Below are positions 34,241-43,788 of a DNA stretch of 64,000 nt, piece by piece (position 1 is the stretch's first letter; each line of letters opens with the position of its first letter). Source of the stretch: Petunia secreta (Eukaryota; Streptophyta; Magnoliopsida; Solanales; Solanaceae). The stretch is from NCBI GenBank assembly GCA_029990175.1, contig JARKIP010000099.1, positions 1,302,001 to 1,366,000 of the forward strand, given 5' to 3'. Both the position numbers and the translations under genes were made by a program. The notes below the pieces were generated by a model that saw nothing but the letters and a program-made list of their open reading frames with translations, was not told the DNA's origin and did no database searches.

Positions 34241-34468
34241 TTAACTACCGAGGCAACCAAGGAGTGGAATGAAATTTAGCGGGAAAGCGACGTGGCTTGA
34301 TCTTATCCAAGCGTTTCAAAACTTGTCAACGGTCCGCGTCCCATCAGGTCACTTCCCGTGGACACGTGGCGCTCATCTACTGGTCGCCCGAACGGTCACG
34401 CCGTAATTTTTGCTTCCTCCAACGTTTAAATGATGACGATGATGTCATCCTCTCTAATCCTCCATACC

Positions 34469-34476
34469 TATAAAAG
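34469..34476 (+). promoter_or_regulatory. TATA box of the antisense gene in C
   Basis: TATAAAAG, 137 bp upstream of the start ATG at 34606 and outside the LTR. Boxes at similar places in A and E support a dedicated internal promoter reading against gag-pol. Confidence 0.65.
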
Positions 34477-34605
34477 GGTGCTTCACTAATCCTTCTTCCC
34501 CACTTATCTTTGAGCGATCAACAGTACACAAAGCTAAAAAGCACTTTCAAACCTTTTCCAACTTTCCGATTTCGAGAAAGGGCTTCAACTTCCAGTATCA
34601 CCATC

Positions 34606-37398
34606 ATGTCCACCACAATCTCCAGGCAAGACTCCAGCGACTCAGGTGAGAGCGTGAGACATCCTCCCTCGGCAGTAGCTGTCGCTAGGGGCGACGTTGC
34701 CGCCACCACGCCGGTGGTAGAAGGCGGAGAGGTTTCGTCGGGCGCTGGTGACGCGCCACGGCGCAAGGCTAGAGCTATGCGCCAGTTGGCGGCGGAGGAG
34801 GAGGCCGACATGGAAGAGGATGATGTAATGCTCGATGATGTCATGTTGAGCAACTTCAGTGACGCTCTCCTTCGGGGTGATGACGATGGAGGGGATGGTG
34901 AGGATGGTGGCGCCGAGGGCGGAGATGCCGAGGGCGGTAACGCTGCCGAGGGGGGATCTTCGGGACCATCAATTCCCTTGGAGCAGGAGCTCGAGCCTCA
35001 TCAAATCATCCCCTCTCATTTCGACAACAGCAAAGACTTGAAGCTTCAAGCACAAACAGCTGACCAAGAGGGGAAAAATAGGAACGTTCCCGTGCACACC
35101 ACTCCGACTCGCATAACTCAAGCCCACATTGAGCGGGTTCGGAGGGAATGCCAATTTGAGCCCGGGGTGAAGGTCATCATCCCCGATCCATTGAGCAGGG
35201 TGTGTCACTATATCAAGGGGATGTCATTTGCTTACACTTATCCTTTCACCCTCGGTTTCTCCCTCCCTGTACACAGAGTTATCGACGACTTTTGCCGGGC
35301 ATACAACTTGTGTCTGGCTCAGCTCGGCCCCGGCGTCTGGAGGGTCGTTCAATGCTTGGACTGGCTGAGCACGAAGGCAGGGGTTGATTTCACTTTGCAG
35401 CACCTTATTTCTATTTATTTTCATAAAGTTGGAGTCGTGGCGCTTAACAACCGAGGCAAGTTTGCCCTCCTCCACAAGAGTGAAGACCACGGAGACCGAG
35501 GATGGAGTGAGCGGTATATTTTACTGGAGCTGAAGGTTTTATCCACCGAGCCTAATTTCCCAGAACGGTGGAATAATACGCGTAAGTATCTTTCTTCCTG
35601 TACTTTACCCCGTGGTAATTTATCTATTTTGATTGACCTCGTTTCTTTGTTTCTTTTTCAGCCAATAAGGTAGACATCGTGCCCCCGGCGGGTCTAACTG
35701 CTTGGGTCAAAGCGATGACGGGGGCTCTTAAACGCCCCGAGAGAACTTGGATGAAAATGGCTACCGAGTTTGGTTGGCAGTGCAAGAGGCATGGTAAGCT
35801 TTTATAGTGTCTGGGTGGGCATGCTGTTTTTGAGACTTTGATTGATTCCTTCTTCCTTCGGTGCCAGGTTTCCCAAATCGTGCCATGAATACTAAAAAGA
35901 GTAAGAAGAAGAAGGAGGACAAGAAGAAGAAAGATGGAGCGGATACCGAGTCGGATGACGATCTGGCTGCGGTGGTCGGTGAATACAAAGGGTTGAAGGC
36001 TTCTAAGTCTTCAAAAACTTCTAAGGGAGCCCCTGATCAGGGGACTTCCAAAGGTAACATTCCTCCTCGGTTGAGATTATCAGATGTCGCTCTTTGCTTG
36101 TCTTTCTCGTTTTGATCTCTTTCCTTGTTGTAGGCGTGAAGAGGAAAAGGGCTCCCTCGAAGAAACCTTCTTCCTCGGTTATCCCAAAAACCGAGGTGGT
36201 GGTTTCTTCTCGGCCCGAGGCGGCAGTTGGTGGACGCCGAAGGTTGATCGATGAGCCCGATGATGAAATCGCCGAGGTGGTAGCTCACAGGGATGTTGAT
36301 ATTGTCGACCTCGAGGGTCAAGAGCCTGAAGCAGAGGTCGCCACAGGAAGGGCTAAAGGCAAATCCAAGGTTGGGGAAGTTAGCGCTGCTGCAATGGAGG
36401 AAGGAGCTGGTGCCGGCGCGGTCAGGGCGCACTCCGAACCCGCGAGGATTTCATCCTCGGTGGGGTCCTATCGGAGACTCGAGGTACCAGCTGCTTCAAA
36501 CTTATTAGCGTGTGGCCCGGAGGAGCTGCTACGTCTCACGCCTTTGCTGGGGCCAACCGAAGACAAGGTCGCGCAAGAATTCACTGCTGGCCAACTCTAT
36601 AGCACAATGGCTTCCAACGCCGTAAGGGTAAGTTATATCAAATTTGAACTAAAGATTTCCAACGTTTACCTTCGGTTCGTTACTGATCTTGATCCTTCAA
36701 TCCTTGTTCAGAGCTTCATCCTTTCGTTAAAAGCCATCGAGGTCGAATCTGCGAGGACCGCCGAGGTTCGGCGCGTGTCTCGCTTGTGGGATCAGCAGAA
36801 GGACAAATTCAACGCCCAGATAGCTTCACTGAAGGCTGAATTGGCCAAGTCCCAGTCCGATCTGCGCGAAGCCGAGGCAAATTCTGAAGCCAAAATTAGA
36901 CTCCTCGATGAGGATTATCGGGCTGAGCGCCTGAGGCTGGAGAGCGAGGTTGCGAGGCTGGGTAGTGAATTGTCTCGAACGAAGGCCGAGGCTGTGAACA
37001 TGGCCAAGAAGCACTATGAGCAGTTGAGGGACCATTTGCTTCATATTAAGAAGGTAGAGGGCGAAACTTCTAAGCTTTCAGCTAAAGATGCTCAGATTGC
37101 GGCCCTGAAGGATGAGATCGCTGATCGAAAGGATAGGGCTGCACTCAAGGTGAAAAGGGCCGAACTAGACAAGCGGTGGGCCATTATCAAGTCTCGGCTA
37201 AGGCTGCTCAAGCGATGCCGCACCGGGGAGATTGATCTGGATGAAGAGATTGCCAAAGCCGAAGTAAAATCAGCGGAGGCTCAAGCAATCATTGATGAGC
37301 TTCCATCAAGTGAAGCTTCGAGCGGCGATGAAGATGAAGAAGAAGATGAAGATGCCGAGGGGGGCTCCGAGGATGGAGGTGACTCTCCCGAGGCGTAG
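34606..37398 (+). CDS. Spliced antisense gene of element C (transposase_28-like domain, coiled coil)
   Basis: Proposed exons 34606-35581, 35662-35793, 35868-36053, 36134-36627, 36712-37398; introns of 80, 74, 80 and 84 bp, all GT-AG (donors GTAAGT, GTAAGC, GTAACA, GTAAGT; pyrimidine-rich acceptors). The first three are phase 1, the last phase 0 and free of stops. Joined product about 824 residues. Parts: acidic/Gly-rich N-terminus; core around residues 150-310 with SFAYTYPFTLGFSLPVHRVI and WRVVQCLDWLSTKAGV, resembling the putative gypsy-type transposon domain (PF04195); a lysine cluster in exon 3 that could be a nuclear signal; a long coiled coil in exon 5; an acidic tail. The start is the first in-frame ATG, in a context (ATCATGTC) shared by A and E. 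Antisense ORFs at this place are known in Tat elements. Role unknown. Confidence 0.8.
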
Positions 37399-37420
37399 AT
37401 CTTTCGTGGTGTTGTTTTGT

Positions 37421-37462
37421 AAGCCTTCGGGCTTTTATGTTTATGTCTTGGACCTTCAGGTC
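37421..37462 (+). terminator. Hairpins in the 3' flank of the antisense gene
   Basis: AAGCC-TTCG-GGCTT (37421-37434) and GACC-TTCA-GGTC (37451-37462), starting 23 bases after the stop codon. Counterparts occur in A (5707-5720) and E (GGCC-TTCA-GGCC, 48664-48675). They may mark 3'-end formation or RNA stability; that role is inferred. Confidence 0.45.
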
Positions 37463-38131
37463 GTTTTTGGATGTAAATAATGAAAGATTGTTTACGTCTT
37501 TGATTTTGTGGGTTTCGTGTGTTGGCTTTTTAAATATTCCAAACACTTTGAGAATAAATAGCGTGCTTGCAAGCCTCGGCTAAATTCAATCGATGCAAAC
37601 TTAGGACGACGTCTCGCCCTCGAGTCGATGCATTGTGCAGCTTCGGTGTGCAAGGTTTGTGTAGGTAAAATGAATGAAACCAAAGTCATTTCATATGAAT
37701 GGAAACAAAGTCATTTTATTGATATCCAAGAGCCCGAAAAGGCTGTTTACATGTAACCAAGTCGAATAGGACCTCGGGTAGAAAATGTAAAAAACTTTCA
37801 ATAAAAACAGATTGACCATACGCCGCTATCGAACTAATTACAATGTACTAAATCTAATCCTCGGGCTTAAGTCCCCGGTTGTCGGATAGATAAGCTTCGG
37901 TTGGGAGGCTCGATGCCGACCTTGCTATCAACCCTTCTCTCTCCCCACCAGTGTTCGGTTCTGAATCTTGGTGAAGATCCGAGCACTGGAATCGGTTCGG
38001 TTCGCTTCCTGAAAAGGTCAAGCAGAAAGATGGAACGAGGAGCAAGTTAGTACATTTTTTGAGAGCCATGTGAGCGTCAGTCGGCTCGGGGCTGTTTAAT
38101 TGAAAAGTAGTTGGAAAGATATTTTCCTCGG
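37463..38131. other. Spacer between antisense gene and pol of C
   Basis: No gene seen. The antisense gene and gag-pol converge on this stretch of about 670 bp, so it must hold both 3' ends. Related sequence is present in A and, more weakly, in E. Confidence 0.5.
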
Positions 38132-41100
38132 CTAAAAGTAGTATCGCTTCAGATAGGAGATGTTCCAATTCAGAGGTTCGGGTTCTCCATGAAGAGACTC
38201 GATTTGATATGAGCCTTTTCCAACAATTGCTTTGACCCTGTAGGGTCCCTCCCAATTTGCAATGAGTTTTCCTCTGTTGTCCTCCTTTGTTGACTGGTTC
38301 ACCGTATTCAACACATAATCTCCAATCTTGAAGTCCCTAAATTTAGCTTTCCTGTTGAAGTAAGCTTCAATCTGTCTCTTTTGGGCGGCAAGCCGAACCA
38401 AAGCTAATTCCCTCTTCTCTTCGAGCAATTCTAGCTCAATGCGCATCGCCTCTTGATTGGCGTCTTCGGCTGTGTGAGCGTACCGAAGGCTTGGTTCGCC
38501 CACTTCTACGGGGATGAGAGAGTCCATGCCATAGGCTAGTGAAAAAGGGGTTTCACCGGTGCTGTTCTTTTCCGTTGTTCGCATGGCCCACAACACCCTG
38601 GACAACTCTTCGGGCCATGGACCTATCTTCTCATCGAGTCGCTTCTTCAAGTTTTCAATTATGATCCTGTTTGAAGATTCGGCTTGGCCATTGGCACTTG
38701 GATGATAAGGAGTCGAGGCGATTCTTTTGATCCCCCATTGTTTGAAGAAATTGGCGATGGCTGCCCCCATGAATTGTTTGCCATTATCACAAGCAATTTC
38801 TCTTGGGACGCCGAACCTGTAGATGATATTCTTTCTAATGAAGTCGATCACTTGCTTTTGCTTCACTTCGGTGAGAGCTGCCGCTTCCACCCATTTTGTA
38901 AAGTAATCGGTCAACACTAAGATGAAACGAACACCACCTTTTCCTTTGGGCAATGGTCCCACGACATCCATTCCCCATTTCATGAAGGGCCACGGTGACA
39001 CTACCGAATGAAGAGGCTCGGCCTGCTGGTGAATCATTGGTCCGTGGCGCTGGGATTTATCACATTTTTGCACGAAGGTTTTCACATCGGAACTTATTGT
39101 GGGCCAATAATACCCAGCTCTTAACAATTTACGCACTAGAGATTTTCCCCCTGAGTGGTTGCCGCATTCGCCTTCGTGCACTTCAGCCATCACATATCTT
39201 GCCTCGTCGGGGCCCAAGCATTTGGCCATCGGGCCGCAATACAACCTTTTGTATAAATTGCCTTCAATCAAGTGATACGAGGCCGCTTGGGTCCTCAGCT
39301 TCGTTGCTTCTTTTCTATCTTGGGGGACAGTCCCCGAGTCGAAGTAGGAGATGAATTTGCTTCGCCAATCCCAACGATTATCCACGGAATTTACTTGTAA
39401 TTTCATCTCTCTCATTTGTGCTGACAGCAATCGAACTACCGAGTCAGTCCCTGAGTGGGCTTCATCGATTGCCGAACCAAGATTCGCCAAGGCATCAGCC
39501 TCGGTGTTCTCCTCCCGAGGTAGTTGCTTAATCTGCCATTCTTGGAATTGTGTTAAGATCCTTTGTGCTCGATCCAAGTATAGCTGCATTCTGGGCTCTC
39601 GAGCCGTATAATCACCGAGGATTTGGTTGACCACCAATTGTGAATCACACCTTAGTTCGATTCTTTCAACCCCCATTTCTTTGGCTAGCTCCAAGCCTGC
39701 TAGAGCCGCTTCATACTCCGCTTCGTTGTTGGTTACTTTTTTGAACCAAACCGAATGCCTGATCTTCTCCCCGGTGGGTGCCCTCAATACAATGCCTAGC
39801 CCCGAACCTTTTGAATTTGTTGCCCCATCGGTGTGCAGTACCCACAGTCCTGAAGGGGATCCTTTTGCAATGGAGTTCTCCTTTTTCGCCTCGGGCAAAA
39901 TTCCAATGAAAAAATCAGCCACGAAGTCCGCCAAGACTTGGGACTTAATGGCAGTTCGAGGTTGATAAGTGATTTCATATTCACTTAGTTCAACCGCCCA
40001 TTTGGATAACCTCCCCGACAACTCTGGCTTGTGCAATATATTTCTCAAGGGGAAGGTTGAAACTACTGCTATTGGGTGGCATTGAAAATAGGGGCGTAGT
40101 TTTCGAGCAGTAATTAGTAAGGCAAGAGCTAATTTTTCCAAGTGTGGGTACCTGGTTTCAGCATCGAGGAGTGTCTTGCTTACATAATAGATGGGCTGTT
40201 GTTTGCCATCTTCCTCTCGAACCAGCACCGCACTGACTGATACCTCGGACACTGCTAAATATACCAGCAATGTCTCTCCTTCTTTTGGCTTGGCAAGCAA
40301 CGGTGCGTTAGCCAAGTATTGCTTCAGATCTTTCAACGCCTGTTTACACTCCGGTGTCCACTCGAAGTGATTGTTCTTTCTCAGAACGGAAAAGAAGTTG
40401 TGGCATCGCTCCGAGGACCTTGAGATAAAGCGACTCAAGGCAGCGACTCGGCCAGTTAAGCGTTGAACCTCCTTTACCCCGGTTAACTCCTCGGGGATTT
40501 CTTCAATGGCTCTGATTTTATCTGGGTTGGCTTCGATTCCTCGTTCGGAGACAATAAAACCCAAGAATTTGCCTGATCCTACGCCGAAGGCGCACTTCTC
40601 AGGGTTCAATTTCATACCATATTGTCTCAATACAGCAAAAGCTTCCCTCAGATGATTCAAATGATCCTCGATTTGGATCGATTTGATGAGCATGTCGTCT
40701 ATGTAGACCTCCATAGACTTCCCGATGTATTCTTTAAACATGCGACACACCAGCCTTTGGTATGTCGCCCCGGCGTTCTTTAGACCGAAGGGCATCACTT
40801 TGTAACAGAAAGTACCTCGGTCTGTGATGAACGAGGTTTTCTCTTCGTCCTTCGGGTCCATGAGAATCTGATTGTACCCTGAGTATGCATCTAGAAAAGT
40901 TAATAGTTTATGTCCAGCCGTGGAGTCTATTAACCTGTCAATTTGTGGTAGTGGGTATGAATCTTTAGGACAAGCTTTGTTCAGGTCAGCGTAATCTACG
41001 CACATTCTCCACTTGCCATTCTTCTTCGGCACAACCACAACATTGGCCAACCACTCGGGATACTTCGCTTCTCTGATGAAGCCATTCTCTTGCAATTTGG

Positions 41101-41476
41101 CGGTCTCGTCTTCGATCGGCTTCTTTTTGACCCCGGCGTGAGGTCTTTTCTTTTGCTTCACCGGGGTAAACTTTGGGTCTACATTCAATTTGTGGTTCAT
41201 GATCTCCGGATCGATACCCGTCATGTCTGAATGCGACCAGGCAGAACAATCGTGGTTGGACTTCAAAACTTCTATGATTGCTTTTTTCGACTCCGGGTCC
41301 AACTCCGAGCCGACAAATACTTTCCTATCGGGGAAATCTTTCGATAGAGTGAAAGATTCCAACTCTTCAATAGTTGAGTCCTCGGCCTTTTGCTTCCGAG
41401 GCTCTTGAACACAGGCTGGAATTTTTTCGACTCCTCCTCGGGCGTCCTCCCCGCTTGACCCCGAATCCTGTAGTTG
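38132..41476 (-). CDS. Element C pol: RT, RNase H, second RNase H, integrase
   Basis: Open for 1115 codons in the gag frame after the TAG at 41477. Residues are counted from the methionine at 41362. RT has FLDAYSGYNQ (about 157-165) and the catalytic YIDD (220-223). The gypsy RNase H (about 364-480) has LAVSEVSV where catalytic Asp is expected, so it is probably inactive, as is usual in Tat. The archaeal-like RNase H (506-632) keeps D512, E547, D573 and D623. The integrase zinc region has H729, H736 and C767, but Ser770 replaces the last cysteine (CDKS; A appears to keep Cys). Catalytic triad D799, D859, E895 (35 residues between the last two). C-terminal tail ends at KRYYF. It would be made only as a fusion past the upstream stop or from a separate RNA. 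One zinc-ligand loss makes full activity doubtful. Confidence 0.93.
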   Translation of the reverse strand, partial: QLQDSGSSGEDARGGVEKIPACVQEPRKQKAEDSTIEELESFTLSKDFPDRKVFVGSELDPESKKAIIEVLKSNHDCSAWSHSDMTGIDPEIMNHKLNVDPKFTPVKQKKRPHAGVKKKPIEDETAKLQENGFIREAKYPEWLANVVVVPKKNGKWRMCVDYADLNKACPKDSYPLPQIDRLIDSTAGHKLLTFLDAYSGYNQILMDPKDEEKTSFITDRGTFCYKVMPFGLKNAGATYQRLVCRMFKEYIGKSMEVYIDDMLIKSIQIEDHLNHLREAFAVLRQYGMKLNPEKCAFGVGSGKFLGFIVSERGIEANPDKIRAIEEIPEELTGVKEVQRLTGRVAALSRFISRSSERCHNFFSVLRKNNHFEWTPECKQALKDLKQYLANAPLLAKPKEGETLLVYLAVSEVSVSAVLVREEDGKQQPIYYVSKTLLDAETRYPHLEKLALALLITARKLRPYFQCHPIAVVSTFPLRNILHKPELSGRLSKWAVELSEYEITYQPRTAIKSQVLADFVADFFIGILPEAKKENSIAKGSPSGLWVLHTDGATNSKGSGLGIVLRAPTGEKIRHSVWFKKVTNNEAEYEAALAGLELAKEMGVERIELRCDSQLVVNQILGDYTAREPRMQLYLDRAQRILTQFQEWQIKQLPREENTEADALANLGSAIDEAHSGTDSVVRLLSAQMREMKLQVNSVDNRWDWRSKFISYFDSGTVPQDRKEATKLRTQAASYHLIEGNLYKRLYCGPMAKCLGPDEARYVMAEVHEGECGNHSGGKSLVRKLLRAGYYWPTISSDVKTFVQKCDKSQRHGPMIHQQAEPLHSVVSPWPFMKWGMDVVGPLPKGKGGVRFILVLTDYFTKWVEAAALTEVKQKQVIDFIRKNIIYRFGVPREIACDNGKQFMGAAIANFFKQWGIKRIASTPYHPSANGQAESSNRIIIENLKKRLDEKIGPWPEELSRVLWAMRTTEKNSTGETPFSLAYGMDSLIPVEVGEPSLRYAHTAEDANQEAMRIELELLEEKRELALVRLAAQKRQIEAYFNRKAKFRDFKIGDYVLNTVNQSTKEDNRGKLIANWEGPYRVKAIVGKGSYQIESLHGEPEPLNWNISYLKRYYF

Positions 41477-41482
41477 CTATTG
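41471..41482 (-). promoter_or_regulatory. Putative leaky UAG between protease and pol of C
   Basis: Minus strand reads CAA TAG CAA CTA. The two codons after the stop fit the UAG-CARYYA readthrough consensus known from tobamoviruses, and the codon before is also CAA. The frame is the same on both sides. Whether it works here is inference. Confidence 0.5.
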
Positions 41483-42499
41483 TTTTGGCCCAACCGGGGC
41501 GACTCCACTTTTTAGTGCAACTGAATAGCACTCTCTTGCTACTCGCTGCTCCCCTTTGATCGATCTAACTCCCCAAGGTGTAGGGAATTTGATCACTTGA
41601 TGTAGGGTGGAAGGAACAGCCTCCATGGAATGGATCCACGGTCTCCCGAGGATCACATTGTAAGCTAGATCCTCGGGCATAACCTGGAACAGTGTTTCTT
41701 TGGTAACCCCCTCGGCGAATGTTTTGAGTGTGATCTCACCCAATGTCTTCTCCGTGGAGTTGTTGAAGCCAGCTAACACTGTTGACTTGGGAACAACTTC
41801 ACCCTTCAACCACATCTTCTTAACGGCCCCGTAACTAATTATGTTAACTGAGCTCCCGGGGTCGATCAAGACTCTTTTGATATCAGAGTCATTGATCCTC
41901 AACATGATGACTAGTGCGTCGTGATGGGGGAACATCATCCCATCACAATCATCGTCATCGAAGACAATATCTTTGCCCGAGCCTCCAACCCGAGTCCTTT
42001 TCTCCACAGTGATGGAGAGCTTAGCGACCTTTATGGCAGCGGCAAAGTTCACGCCATTCACTTCAGATCCCCTGGTGATAACATTCACCACTCTTTCAGG
42101 GGGTGGAGCCCGAGGTGGTTGTCCATCACCTCGGTTCTTGGAAAAGTTGTCTTTCCCTTTATCAGTGAGGAAATCTGCCAAGACTCCCTTCTTCAGTAGG
42201 TGGGCCACTTCGAGGCTTAAGGCTTTGCAGTCCTCGGTTCTGTGACCATAATCTGCATGAAATTCACAATGCAGATTGTGATCCCTTTTGTCCGCCGGGG
42301 TCCTCATATCTTTGGGAACCCTTACCCCGGCTGTCCCCTTAACAACGTCGACCAGCTCCGAGGTCGATATGTTGAAGTTATAATCTTGGATCTGAGGAAG
42401 ATCCTTTCTGGGGACCGAAGCGGAGCTCGAGGGATTTCTTTGGTTCATATTGGTTTGAACCTTCCCTCCGAGCCTTTTGCTTATATGAGAGGTTGGGTA
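41477..42499 (-). CDS. Element C nucleocapsid-like motif and aspartic protease
   Basis: Lies between the UGA (42500-42502) and the UAG (41477-41479), in the gag frame. Residues from the methionine at 42448: zinc-knuckle variant C61-x2-H-x4-H-x4-C74 (CEFHADYGHRTEDC), with His in place of the second Cys; a long acidic linker; protease active site LIDPGSSVNIISYG with D196; ILGRPWIH near 267. Since the knuckle is downstream of the UGA, that stop divides capsid from nucleocapsid and does not mark the gag-protease border. The protease would therefore need readthrough or another expression route. Confidence 0.88.
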   Translation of the reverse strand, partial: YPTSHISKRLGGKVQTNMNQRNPSSSASVPRKDLPQIQDYNFNISTSELVDVVKGTAGVRVPKDMRTPADKRDHNLHCEFHADYGHRTEDCKALSLEVAHLLKKGVLADFLTDKGKDNFSKNRGDGQPPRAPPPERVVNVITRGSEVNGVNFAAAIKVAKLSITVEKRTRVGGSGKDIVFDDDDCDGMMFPHHDALVIMLRINDSDIKRVLIDPGSSVNIISYGAVKKMWLKGEVVPKSTVLAGFNNSTEKTLGEITLKTFAEGVTKETLFQVMPEDLAYNVILGRPWIHSMEAVPSTLHQVIKFPTPWGVRSIKGEQRVARECYSVALKSGVAPVGPKQ

Positions 42500-43699
42500 T
42501 CAATTACCGGGGGCGTTCCCCAACCTCTGGCTAACATGTTGCCTCGTCGAAGTGTAAGGTTCATACCTCCCCTTCGAATTATTTCGTGGCGCCTCGGCGC
42601 GGTTTGAAGTATCACATCGGTTATGATAACCTTGGTTCTTGAACTCTGCCTCCTCCAATCTGATTTTGGAGTAAGCTCGTCTATGTAGATCTTCCCACGT
42701 CAGGACCTGATATTGTTGCAACTCTTTGCGCAATTCAGCTGCAGCACCTGAATTGCGACTATTGATACCCTTTTCAAATGCCATGATGGCCAAGGTATCA
42801 TCCATTCGAGGCAATTCCATGCGTTCGGCGTGGAACCGCTCGAGGAACTCTTTAAGTGGCTCACCGGACCGTTGCTTTACTTCACATATATCCTCCTTCC
42901 TCTGGAGGATCTTTTGCGCCCCGGTCTGAGCCTTGACAAAGGCGCTGGATAATTCTTTAAACGAAGAGATTGACCCTGCTGGCAAGCACAAATACCACCG
43001 AAGAGTACCTTTCTCTAATGATTGACCAAACTTCTTTAAGAACATCGACTCGAGCTGTGTAGATGTTAAGTCGTTGCTCTTTACCATGGACATGTATTCC
43101 CTTATGTGCTCCTTGGGATCAGTCGTCCCATCGTACTTTTTAAGGAGTGTGAGTTTGAAGCCCGAGGGAGTTGGAGCTGGAGCTGCTTCGGGCTTATAGG
43201 GCTGCTCCCTATATTGCTCGTTGTCAAGATCGTCTTCCTCCTTGCTTATCCCCGGTAGGCCTTCAAGGCACTTTTCTACGCGCGCCTCAATGCGCGCCTC
43301 GATTTCTCTACTCATTTTTTCAACGTCGACCGAGGACGTTGTCTCAGCCACGGTGGGAAACGTCCCGAAGTGTGGCGATGCAGTAGGGTTGTTCCCCGAG
43401 CCCCCAGACGTGGCTCCATTGTGAGGTCCCACTGTTGTCGCGCCCGGAGGAATGAAGGGCGGGATGCCTCCACCAGGAACCGAAGGCTGGGCGCTGTTTG
43501 GGGCAGCGCTATTTCTCACTTCCAATGAAGCGCGGAACTCAGCGTTGATACTGGCCTGCTCATCCTGCTTACTTTGAAGAGCTCTTAGTGTGGTGACAAC
43601 ATACATTTGAAATTCTTCAGTTGTCATTGGGGCGAGGGGTTGTTGGTTCGACGGAACGTCAACCCGATCGTTGTTACCGCTGTTGTTGTTATCAGCCAT
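42500..43699 (-). CDS. Element C gag (matrix/capsid part)
   Basis: Start taken at the methionine of MADNNNSGNN (43699); another in-frame ATG lies five codons upstream (43714). About 399 residues. N-terminal coiled segment (MTTEEFQMYVVTTLRALQ), Pro/Gly-rich linker, then the retrotransposon gag domain (about residues 190-320) with KKYDGTTDPKEHI, GTLRWYLCLPAGSISSFKEL and MELPRMDDTLAIMAFEKGI. Ends in HVSQRLGNAPGN and a UGA. Element A has a UGA within a few codons of the same point. It would form the particle core in the cytoplasm. Confidence 0.92.
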   Translation of the reverse strand: MADNNNSGNNDRVDVPSNQQPLAPMTTEEFQMYVVTTLRALQSKQDEQASINAEFRASLEVRNSAAPNSAQPSVPGGGIPPFIPPGATTVGPHNGATSGGSGNNPTASPHFGTFPTVAETTSSVDVEKMSREIEARIEARVEKCLEGLPGISKEEDDLDNEQYREQPYKPEAAPAPTPSGFKLTLLKKYDGTTDPKEHIREYMSMVKSNDLTSTQLESMFLKKFGQSLEKGTLRWYLCLPAGSISSFKELSSAFVKAQTGAQKILQRKEDICEVKQRSGEPLKEFLERFHAERMELPRMDDTLAIMAFEKGINSRNSGAAAELRKELQQYQVLTWEDLHRRAYSKIRLEEAEFKNQGYHNRCDTSNRAEAPRNNSKGRYEPYTSTRQHVSQRLGNAPGN

Positions 43700-43767
43700 A
43701 ACGTTGAATCGCAAATTTTTGACAAAGAACAGATTTGGAACTTTGGAACAAAGCGTTACTGCTTATA

Positions 43768-43785
43768 TCCCCACAGACGGCGCCA
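43768..43785 (-). other. Element C primer-binding site
   Basis: Minus strand TGGCGCCGTCTGTGGGGA, three bases after the 5' LTR. It shares its first eight bases with the tRNA-Asp-type site of F and then differs. This form is common in Tat-lineage elements; I leave the tRNA unassigned. Confidence 0.85.
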
Positions 43786-43788
43786 ATT

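Noticed and set aside
34510..34605. Upstream start for the antisense gene at 34510
   Set aside because: That position is a TTG codon; the first in-frame ATG is 34606, in a context conserved in A and E.
36094..37398. Reading the last 434-codon stretch of the antisense gene as a stand-alone protein
   Set aside because: Its first part overlaps intron 3 and its middle includes the stop-free intron 4; splice borders and in-phase joining to upstream exons explain it better.
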